From a bacterium (GTDB lineage Bacteria > Vulcanimicrobiota > Xenobia > RGZZ01), in NCBI GenBank assembly GCA_021782195.1, contig JAJXVI010000201.1, forward strand, positions 1 through 5,546: DNA of 5,546 nt, given 5' to 3'. This document shows, piece by piece, positions 1 through 5,243 of this stretch. The notes beneath the pieces are model-generated. The model was given only the letters and a program-made list of their open reading frames with translations, had not been told where the DNA came from and did not search any database. The position numbers and the translations under genes are program-made. Within the stretch, counting starts at the first letter, position 1. Every line of letters begins with the position of its first letter.

Positions 1-1
1 A

Positions 2-27
2 GGCGCTGTCAGAAGCCTGGCAGCGCC
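2..27. terminator. Stable 11-bp hairpin, possible terminator or repeat element
   Basis: GGCGCTGTCAG pairs with CTGGCAGCGCC around the tetraloop AAGC. All pairs are Watson-Crick except one G-U wobble. Stability of this kind is typical of intrinsic terminators or REP-like elements. On the + strand the stem is followed by CCCC and not a T tract, so a classical + strand terminator is incomplete. On the - strand the 3' flank lies outside the window. It could end transcription of an unseen gene to the left, or insulate the gene that follows. Confidence 0.4.
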
Positions 28-86
28 CCCTACATGCAGAAGGAGATCAGTCACGCACCACAGAAAATGAGGGAAACCCAAACAGT

Positions 87-93
87 GGAGGTG
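87..93 (+). promoter_or_regulatory. Shine-Dalgarno deciding a TTG start
   Basis: GGAGGTG lies six bases before TTG 100 and is the best ribosome-binding match in front of any in-frame start of the small membrane protein gene. ATG 118 has only GGGGA 11 bases upstream, and ATG 34 has no purine-rich block before it. Confidence 0.45.
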
Positions 94-99
94 AACGCA

Positions 100-399
100 T
101 TGGGGAATCACTTGGCCATGAATCTCACTGTATTTGTCGCAGGTTTCGTCATGTACCTGCTCACAAGAATAATGGTGCGGACGCCAGGGACTTTTTTGTC
201 AGCAAGATTTTCCCGCGCAGGCCAGTTGAAAGGAAGAACACTCCGGGAAATTGTAGCAATTGTAGGCCAACCGAGCGCGTGCAGCGGGCTGGCTGCCGGG
301 AAGACCCTCTACCAGTGGCATGCGACGGGGTACCGAATTGCGCTTCGTTTTGACGCAAACAATATTTGCGAAGGGGTCACGCACGAATCTCGTAGTTGA
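100..399 (+). CDS. Small single-pass membrane protein with BamE/SmpA-like C-terminal pattern, function unknown
   Basis: This is a hypothetical protein of 99 residues if translation begins at TTG 100. That start has a strong Shine-Dalgarno, GGAGGTG at 87-93, six bases upstream. ATG 118 (93 residues) and ATG 34 (121 residues) are in-frame alternatives with weaker or no Shine-Dalgarno. A hydrophobic segment at residues 9-26 (LTVFVAGFVMYLLTRIMV) predicts one membrane helix near the N-terminus, probably an uncleaved anchor. The rest follows a pattern that I associate with the BamE/SmpA-like fold: KGRT at 44-47, VGQP at 55-58, then G-K-T-L-Y-Q-W with W73, then the strand-like RIALRFD at 79-85. True BamE is a lipoprotein, and no lipobox cysteine is visible here, so this is not BamE itself. 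A hairpin overlaps the stop codon, so it is probably transcribed alone. The existence of the gene is fairly secure; the fold assignment is inference. Confidence 0.72.
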   Translation: MGNHLAMNLTVFVAGFVMYLLTRIMVRTPGTFLSARFSRAGQLKGRTLREIVAIVGQPSACSGLAAGKTLYQWHATGYRIALRFDANNICEGVTHESRS

Positions 400-416
400 C
401 CTGACGCGCGTCGGGT
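399..416 (+). terminator. Hairpin overlapping the stop codon of the small membrane protein gene
   Basis: ACCTGAC pairs with GTCGGGT around the loop GCGC: seven pairs, one of them a T-G wobble. The stem begins at the last base of the TGA stop codon at 397-399. No immediate T run follows, so it is a weak intrinsic terminator candidate. Together with the promoter-like sequence at 468-473 it suggests that the next gene is transcribed separately. Confidence 0.35.
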
Positions 417-443
417 GTCCGCAGCGTTTCCCGTAATCCTGCC

Positions 444-473
444 TGTCCAATACGAAGACAGCACGCGTATAAT
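444..473 (+). promoter_or_regulatory. Candidate sigma-70 promoter for the gene ending at 1376
   Basis: A perfect TATAAT occurs at 468-473 in an otherwise G+C-balanced intergenic region. The best -35 at suitable spacing is TGTCCA at 444-449 with an 18-base spacer, matching TTGACA at only three of six positions. Transcription would start near 480 and leave a leader of roughly 115 bases before ATG 597. The weak -35 could mean that an activator is needed. Confidence 0.38.
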
Positions 474-517
474 AATGAAAGGTTTCACTGCGAGACAAAT
501 TTCCCATTGGCCACTGT

Positions 518-531
518 TTGACACATGTCAA
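518..531. promoter_or_regulatory. TTGACA-N2-TGTCAA inverted repeat, possible operator
   Basis: Six-base half-sites TTGACA (518-523) and TGTCAA (526-531) are exact reverse complements separated by CA. The site lies in the presumed transcribed leader, downstream of the TATAAT box and 65 bases before ATG 597. Such a site would suit a dimeric repressor. The first half-site also equals the -35 consensus, but no matching -10 box is found 16-18 bases downstream. Confidence 0.35.
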
Positions 532-596
532 CTTATATTTGCGGTCAGCAACCACTGACGATTCGCGTACTATTGCAAGAAATGTGGGAACTACAA

Positions 597-1376
597 ATGA
601 CAGCCGAAGAACTGCAGAAGCGCACAGACGAGGTCAATGCGATGCTTGCAGCACGTGACTATCAGCGCGCAGCAGATCTTGCCGTGACACTTCGAAATGA
701 GGTGCGAGCCAGGGTTGCCAGCCATCCCGATCTTCTTCAGGCTCTTCAGTCTGTGGAGAGCGCCGTGAACTCCCTGGAGGCCTCAGGTTACCGAGGGCGT
801 GCGCGGAGCATGCAACTGCAGTTTCCCGTGCTACAAGCCATGCTTCACGGCCCGAAAAGTATTGGATCCCGTGGTTTCCTCGTCACGGTCGCCGCGATCA
901 CACTTCTGTCGTTCGGGTCCTACAGGCTGACAAGACTCTACTACCACGAACAACGCCTGGCGATGGATCGCATCAGGAAACAAGAATTAGCCGAGTACAC
1001 TGCCCACGAGAAGAAATTGTATGCTGAGTATACAGCCGGAGCCAGGCCCGTGATTGAGCAGTTGGAAAGGCTGGAAGCAGAAACTGACACGGGCATTACC
1101 TATCAGACCTACATGGAGAAACTGGGCGATGCCAACTTCTACTTCGAGCGGTTTCTGGCGGCTTATAAGCGCGGTTGGGCCAGATATTTGTCCGCGAATT
1201 GCATTATGGACGCGATCGCAGATTACACGTCAGTACCGGTATTTTGGAAGATACAGATCAATGACACCGATGACCCGGAACTTGCAGGGATGACTGAGAA
1301 GAACATACAGGCGAATTGGGCATCGGCGAGCAAATCGCTTTCCGAGGCCAGGGCCCTGATTCGCGAAGGCAAGTGA
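597..1376 (+). CDS. Membrane-anchored helical protein of unknown function
   Basis: Not recognised. From ATG 597 the protein has 259 residues. The open frame extends upstream to ATG 525, but that start lies inside the inverted repeat and has no Shine-Dalgarno. ATG 597 has the modest GGGAA (586-590) six bases upstream, and its N-terminus (MTAEELQKRTDEV) looks natural. Residues 1-80 are mostly amphipathic helix rich in A, E, R and L. A single hydrophobic stretch at about 93-111 (GFLVTVAAITLLSFGSYRL) predicts one membrane helix. Residues 114-161 are rich in E, K, R and Y with leucine spacing, which suggests a coiled coil. The C-terminal 100 residues are soluble, with aromatic residues around 177-200 and a W-rich segment before the end. 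No catalytic motif is visible. The topology resembles a structural or adaptor membrane protein. Base composition matches the preceding gene and differs from the genes to the right. Confidence 0.75.
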   Translation: MTAEELQKRTDEVNAMLAARDYQRAADLAVTLRNEVRARVASHPDLLQALQSVESAVNSLEASGYRGRARSMQLQFPVLQAMLHGPKSIGSRGFLVTVAAITLLSFGSYRLTRLYYHEQRLAMDRIRKQELAEYTAHEKKLYAEYTAGARPVIEQLERLEAETDTGITYQTYMEKLGDANFYFERFLAAYKRGWARYLSANCIMDAIADYTSVPVFWKIQINDTDDPELAGMTEKNIQANWASASKSLSEARALIREGK

Positions 1377-1382
1377 ATACTC

Positions 1383-1398
1383 CGCACCTCTGTGTGCG
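1383..1398 (+). terminator. Short hairpin just after the helical membrane protein gene
   Basis: CGCAC pairs with GTGCG across a six-base loop (ctctgt), beginning six bases past the stop codon. It has only five pairs and no T tract, so termination here is plausible but weakly supported. Confidence 0.22.
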
Positions 1399-1994
1399 AC
1401 ACGAGGCGGCAGTTCCTCTCCACGCCTCTACGCATTGCGGTCTCGGAGAGATTCGAACTGCCCACACACGCCGCACCGTTCCCTCGCCCGTCTCTGAAGA
1501 TGTACGTCCTGGCGTGAAGGGCGGGAGCGGGGGTTCCCCTGATAAAAGAACGCAACTCGACACATCTCGACACGGTTCAGATGATTGGTGGGTCGGCCAG
1601 TGTCAAGGGCCATGATCTTTCCCGCAGTTATGGGACACGCTCTCTCCCGCGTGTCGGACGTGGTGAAGCGCCGCAGGCACGTTCGCCTGGGAAGCTTTCG
1701 GTCGTGCAGGGTGTTGCGCCGAGCAGCACCGCTGTCGGTCATGGACGGCGGTGGAATCCGCAAACGCATCCCACCGTCGCGCGCCCTCCGTTCCACCTCG
1801 CTGTACCGCACCCCGTTGCCTGTACACGCTCTTGACCGATGGTTGCGCGCTTCGCCCCACTTTGTCCGGAATGGCTGCGTCGTCACAGTGTGCCCCGGTA
1901 GAGTGCGGCGTTGCACCCGGAAGTGGCGCCGCCCACTTCTATCACGACGCGGTCCACTTCCGATGGTCACCTTCTCGTCACCGCCGCCCGCAAG

Positions 1995-2361
1995 ATGAGC
2001 GCTCCCCGCTGGAACACGAAAGCGACCCACAAGAGACGTTATGGTATGAGGTTCGACTGCGGACAGGCCGACCTCGCTATCTTCATCGCGACTGATGCGT
2101 GGCAAGCGGACATGAATGTGGATCTGCGAAACCCGTTACGCGACCGACGAAGCTGACAGTGTGCAGAATCTGGACTTGCGCTTCATCCATCCGGCTCGCC
2201 TCGAACTGGCCCGCATTCCTCTTTTCGTCAGGTCAGGCTTCGAACGTCATCGCGGTCGGTGGAGTCTGCCCCGTCCGCAGTTCGCGCTCCGTCCCCCGCG
2301 CGGGATCGTCCCCCACTGCTTCCCGTGGCGCGGCAAGGTTCGCGTCGCCTATCTTGTGTAG
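1995..2361 (+). pseudogene. Possible frameshifted gene remnant
   Basis: The frame from ATG 1995 gives a balanced segment containing MRFDCGQADLAIFIATDAWQ and NVDLRNPL, then stops at 2154-2156. A second + frame overlaps it and continues with DEADSVQNLDLRFIHPARLE, IPLFVRSGFERHRGRW and WRGKVRVAYLV, stopping at 2359-2361. Both have many codons ending in G or C and a mixture of hydrophobic and charged residues, unlike neighbouring shadow frames. Neither start has a clear Shine-Dalgarno. One frameshift near 2145-2156 would join them into one protein of about 120 residues. I recognise no family. A chance open frame in G+C-rich DNA remains a serious alternative. Confidence 0.27.
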
Positions 2362-2711
2362 AAGTCGGTATGGGTGGGTGGGCCAGCCGACCGCATCGGC
2401 GGCAGGGCCTCCCGCCGCACGCGCATCGGACCGTCCAGATACCGTTCCCCGTCAGGGCTCGTGCCTGGTCGAAACAGAGGCGTCCGCCAGGAGGTGAACC
2501 ACACGGGCCGCTCACGGAAGTGCGCCTCAACCGGCAGGAGCCTGCCAGCGTGCGGGCGAATGGGCGCCCGGCCTTCGCGTTGCCAGTGGCCCAGCAATCT
2601 GACGGACGTCAGCACCCGGGGCAGTTGCAACACGGCGATCACGGGCCGGGTCATCTGTCGCCAGTTGCTCTGCGGGACGATTCTCCTCACCCCTCACGCC
2701 GACACCCCGAC

Positions 2712-2905
2712 CCGACGCAGAACGCCCCGAGCTATCTCCAGAGCCTGTCGGCGCGCTTTCGCAGGATCCGCAAGGCAATGACATCATCGACTTCTGCTGC
2801 GCCGGCCACGCCTTTCGGAGCGGCCTGGATTACCACATCCCCAGTACCACGTCGCCCTGGTGGGAGGCCACACGACGACACTCAGGTCCCCACCCCGACG
2901 AATAG
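2712..2905 (+). pseudogene. Possible 3' remnant of a gene upstream of the ATPase, with a -1 frameshift
   Basis: One + frame reads PSYLQSLSARFRRIRKA up to base 2777. The adjoining frame, read from 2777, continues NDIIDFCCAGHAFRSG, LDYHIPSTTSPWWEATRR and HSGPHPDE, stopping at TAG 2903-2905. Almost every codon from 2780 to 2866 ends in C or G, as in the ATPase gene. The joined text looks like a real protein C-terminus. The second frame is open back to 2603 but has no ATG or GTG start. The stop lies 19 bases before the ATPase ATG, normal operon spacing, so this may be the tail of a lost first gene of the operon. No slippery heptamer is visible at the junction, which argues for mutation over programmed frameshifting. 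The family is not recognised. Confidence 0.33.
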
Positions 2906-2911
2906 ATCCTC

Positions 2912-2916
2912 AGGAG
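2912..2916 (+). promoter_or_regulatory. Shine-Dalgarno of the ATPase gene
   Basis: AGGAG lies eight bases before ATG 2925. It decides the start, because the same frame stays open for more than 200 codons upstream with low-complexity P/R/S-rich translation. It falls between the TAG at 2903-2905 and the ATPase ATG. Confidence 0.65.
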
Positions 2917-2924
2917 CCAGAGAC

Positions 2925-4190
2925 ATGCTTAAGCGCCTGGAGGTGGAGCGAGCAGGGCCTGCCCCTCGCCTGGAACTTGACTTCTCTCAGCGTATCAACT
3001 TCCTGACCGGGGACAACGGCCTTGGCAAGACGTTCCTGCTCGACATCGCGTGGTGGGCGCTCACCCGCACGTGGGCACATATGCCCGCCGCCCCGCGGCC
3101 CGATTCGACAGCCGGGCCCAGCGCGATCAGGTGGGAATACACGGCGAGCAGGGGTCTGATCACCGACCACAGCGAGTTCGACCGAGAAGCCCAGCGCTGG
3201 TCCCGCAGGAGAGGCCGCCCCGCGGTCCCCGGGATGGTCATCTACGCTCAGGTTGACGGGAGCTTTTCGGTCTGGGACCCGGCCCGAAACTACTTGCGAA
3301 GACCGGCCTCCGAGGGGCCGGATCGCCCCCCGGCCTTTCTCTTCTCTCCCCAGGAGGTCTGGGACGGGCTCTCTGGGGGGAAGAGGAAGAAACTCTGCAA
3401 CGGCCTGATCCTGGACCTCGCCGCGTGGCAGCGCGAACAGGGTGCGGCGTTCAGCCAGTTCAAGCGCGTTCTAGCCCGCCTCTCGCCCTCCGAGGACGAG
3501 GCGCTCACCCCGGGGCACCTTACCCGCGTTTCGCTCGACGATGTGCGCGACCATCCAACCCTGTCCATGCCCTATGGCCACGAGGTCGCGCTGGTTCACG
3601 CCTCGGCCGGAATCCGCCGCATCGTCGCGCTCGCCTACCTGCTGGTCTGGACGTGGCAGGAGCACGAGCGGGCCGCCCAGATGCTGGGCACGTCCCCGGC
3701 GCGCGAGATCGTCTTCCTTATCGACGAGGTCGAGGCCCACCTCCACCCTCAGTGGCAGCGCTGCATCGTTCCAGCCCTGCTGGACGTCATGGAAGCGCTG
3801 ACCGGAGAGCACGACATCCCCGTTCAACTCATCATGGCCACGCATTCCCCGCTCGTCCTCGCCTCGGTCGAGCCCTACTTTGACGAGCAGCGTGATGGCA
3901 TCTGGGAACTGGAACTGAAGAACCGCCAGGTGTCGCTTCAGCCCTTTCCCTGGCGACGTTGCGGGGACGTCAACAGCTGGCTGTCCTCCAGCCTCTTCGG
4001 CCTGGGCGAGCCGCGCTCCAGGGACGCGGAGAAAGCGCTCGTTGCCGCGCTGGAGCTGCTCCGCCAGACGCGTCCCGCGATGGCGGACATCAAGCGGGTG
4101 GACGATGCGCTGCGCAGCGTTCTGAGCGAAGTCGACAGCTTCTTCATCCGCTGGACGGCCTTCGTCGAGCGGCAGCGGCAGACGCGATGA
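2925..4190 (+). CDS. ABC/AAA_21-type ATPase, PtuA-like (Septu-type defence)
   Basis: A soluble ATPase of 421 residues. Start ATG 2925 is supported by AGGAG and by the usual short N-terminus before the P-loop. Visible motifs are Walker A GDNGLGKT (29-36), an ABC-type signature SAGIRR (227-232), Walker B IVFLIDEVEAHLHP (262-275, with D267 and catalytic E268), and a switch histidine H307 in MATHSP. Residues 40-225 form the helical insertion typical of the AAA_15/AAA_21 group. The C-terminus carries SSSLFGLGEPRSRDAEKAL (354-372), a motif I associate with ATPases paired with HNH nucleases. The gene overlaps the HNH gene by ATGA, so the two are probably translationally coupled and act as a complex. 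In Septu, PtuA is the ATPase that senses infection and controls the nuclease PtuB; transfer of that role here is inference. There is no TOPRIM domain, so it is not GajA or OLD-like. The ATPase class is secure; the Septu label is likely but unproven. Confidence 0.87.
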   Translation: MLKRLEVERAGPAPRLELDFSQRINFLTGDNGLGKTFLLDIAWWALTRTWAHMPAAPRPDSTAGPSAIRWEYTASRGLITDHSEFDREAQRWSRRRGRPAVPGMVIYAQVDGSFSVWDPARNYLRRPASEGPDRPPAFLFSPQEVWDGLSGGKRKKLCNGLILDLAAWQREQGAAFSQFKRVLARLSPSEDEALTPGHLTRVSLDDVRDHPTLSMPYGHEVALVHASAGIRRIVALAYLLVWTWQEHERAAQMLGTSPAREIVFLIDEVEAHLHPQWQRCIVPALLDVMEALTGEHDIPVQLIMATHSPLVLASVEPYFDEQRDGIWELELKNRQVSLQPFPWRRCGDVNSWLSSSLFGLGEPRSRDAEKALVAALELLRQTRPAMADIKRVDDALRSVLSEVDSFFIRWTAFVERQRQTR

Positions 4191-4840
4191 TTCCGGTCCA
4201 GCCGGCTCCGGAGCCTCCTGACTTTGACGCAAAGGTGCGCATCCCCGGCCTCCGAGCCGTTGCTGAGCTGGTCGGTGAGTGTCCCGAGGGGACACGCTGT
4301 GGTCCACCCCGTGCACCGGTCGCCGCGCGCCGCGAGGATATTCCCCCGGACAGATATCCGCCCTTCTGGCGAGCGGCGCTCGGCGATCTCCTCACCGCCT
4401 ACAACCGGATCTGCGCATACACGTGCCTGTACATCTACCCCGTCACCGGAGGGCCTTCGGTAGACCACATCCAGCCCGTCTCCCAGAACTGGGATAAGGT
4501 CTACGAGTGGGGAAACTATCGCCTGGCGTGTGCGCTGACGAACAGTCGCAAGGGAGTCGTGGCCGACGTACTGGACCCGTTCGAGGTGAAAAGCGGCTGG
4601 TTCGAACTGGAGTTTACCGGTTTTCAGGTCCTCGCGGGCCGTGATCTGGACGGCCCGACAAGGGAGCGCGTCGACCGCACCATCAGCAGACTGGCCCTCA
4701 ACGACTACGACTGCAGGAGAGCCCGGGAAGAGTACGCGGTAGAGTATCAGCGGGGCCACATCTCGTTAGACTTCCTGGTACGACACGCCCCGTTTGTTGC
4801 GCAGGAACTGTGCCGCCAGGTCCTGCTCCATGAGACCTGA
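4187..4840 (+). CDS. HNH endonuclease, PtuB-like partner of the ATPase
   Basis: A protein of 217 residues starting at ATG 4187, whose ATG overlaps the ATPase stop as ATGA. The in-frame extension upstream to 3959 is inside the ATPase gene and is rejected. The HNH core spans about 76-122: CAYTC (76-80), SVDHIQPVS (91-99, metal ligand D93 and general base H94), EWGNYRLAC (107-115, N110), then TNSRKG (118-123, N119). The order DHxxP, WxN, N-x-x-KG matches the HNH type found in PtuB and retron-associated nucleases (TIGR02646-like). In typical members of that group two CxxC knuckles flank the core. Here the second cysteine of each CxxC is threonine (T79, T118), so a standard four-cysteine zinc site is absent, although C80 might substitute in part. 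The catalytic residues are kept. It presumably cuts DNA, or another nucleic acid, when released or activated by the ATPase. Residues 124-217 are a helical C-terminal region without a recognised domain. Confidence 0.85.
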   Translation: MIPVQPAPEPPDFDAKVRIPGLRAVAELVGECPEGTRCGPPRAPVAARREDIPPDRYPPFWRAALGDLLTAYNRICAYTCLYIYPVTGGPSVDHIQPVSQNWDKVYEWGNYRLACALTNSRKGVVADVLDPFEVKSGWFELEFTGFQVLAGRDLDGPTRERVDRTISRLALNDYDCRRAREEYAVEYQRGHISLDFLVRHAPFVAQELCRQVLLHET

Positions 4841-4955
4841 GTTACCCCGAAGAAGACAGCCACAGTGCCCCGTGATCCCGTACCCTGCTCTCGATAAGAC
4901 CTGATAATGGCGGCGGGCCGCCCCGCGCGTCGATCGTCGCGGCGCACGCCGTCAC

Positions 4956-4992
4956 CCCCTGCGCCGCCATCCCCTGCGCCGCCACCCCTGCG
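4956..4992. repeat. CCCCTGCGCCGCCA short tandem repeat
   Basis: CCCCTGCGCCGCCA occurs at 4956-4969 and again at 4971-4984, followed by a partial copy CCCCTGCG at 4985-4992. The period is 15, then 14 bases. The high C content makes replication slippage the simplest origin. Confidence 0.7.
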
Positions 4993-5057
4993 TGAGCAAA
5001 CATCTGGAAGCCTCCGGAGACGGTCCGCCGCGCGACGAGGAAACCGCGACCGCGCAG

Positions 5058-5117
5058 CTCCCCGCAGACGCCGCGACCTCCCCGCAGACGCCGCGACCTC
5101 CCCGCACGCGCCGCGAC
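5058..5117. repeat. 20-bp tandem repeat, three copies
   Basis: The unit CTCCCCGCAGACGCCGCGAC appears identically at 5058-5077 and 5078-5097. A third copy at 5098-5117 differs in the middle (CACG for CAGA). A partial copy CTCGC follows at 5118. The copies abut without spacers, so this is not a CRISPR array. It lies 126 bases before the start codon of the downstream nuclease-like gene, where it could serve as an iterated protein-binding site or be neutral slippage. Confidence 0.85.
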
Positions 5118-5243
5118 CTCGCAAGACGCGGGCTGCGCGCGCTCACGCATTCACGCTCGCCAGGCCGAAAGGGTGCCAGGCACTCTGCCGCGAAGAAATT
5201 TCAACGACCAGGCGGCAGGTTATCGAAAAAGGGGCAGATACGC

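Larger units (their letters stand above)
1377..2924. other. 1.5-kb stretch without an intact gene; probable decayed coding DNA
   Basis: Every long open frame here is interrupted, or reads as arginine-, proline- and serine-rich filler typical of G+C-rich shadow frames. Several short segments look different, with balanced composition and mostly G or C in the third codon position: 1995-2150 in one + frame, 2145-2361 in another, and two adjoining frames across about 2715-2905. No transposase motif, integrase motif, tRNA or CRISPR repeat was seen. No convincing promoter for the downstream ATPase was found either. The simplest reading is an eroded accessory segment marking the left edge of the defence genes. 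Confidence 0.5.
4841..5243. other. Repeat-bearing intergenic spacer
   Basis: No gene is supported here. The open frames translate to R/P/A-rich low-complexity sequence. The spacer holds a GGCGGC-GG-GCCGCC inverted repeat (4909-4922) that could fold but has no T tract, an AGACCTGA direct repeat (4833-4840, overlapping the HNH stop, and 4897-4904), and two sets of short tandem repeats. The promoter of the gene starting at 5244 is presumably in its last 100 bases, but no clear -35/-10 pair was found. Confidence 0.5.

Noticed and set aside
1441..1463. TTCGAAT T-loop-like sequence on the - strand, as in the 3' end of a tRNA (possible att remnant).
   Set aside because: The 5-base arms flanking the loop have a C-C mismatch and a wobble, no matching acceptor 5' strand or anticodon arm is found, and no CCA-like end follows.
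2362..2391. GGGTGGGTGGG run inside a GTCGG/CCGAC hairpin as a G-quadruplex.
   Set aside because: There are only three runs of three G; the fourth would need a two-G run, so the support is too weak.
2259..2924. N-terminal extension of the ATPase frame by 222 codons.
   Set aside because: The translation is P/R/S-rich low complexity, while ATG 2925 has a good Shine-Dalgarno and gives the usual ATPase N-terminus.
3369..3395. LSGGKRKKL in the ATPase, resembling the ABC signature LSGGQ.
   Set aside because: It lies more than 110 residues before Walker B. SAGIRR, about 35 residues before Walker B, is in the correct place for the signature.
3471..4316. Long - strand open frame of 281 codons opposite the ATPase gene.
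   Set aside because: It lies antisense to an ATPase with all motifs intact. Long antisense frames are expected in G+C-rich coding DNA, and its translation shows no motif.
3938..4759. Long - strand open frame of 273 codons opposite the HNH gene.
   Set aside because: It is a shadow of the HNH and ATPase frames, with no independent start signal or recognisable domain.
5058..5117. Tandem repeats as a CRISPR array.
   Set aside because: Copies abut directly with no spacers, and no cas gene is nearby.
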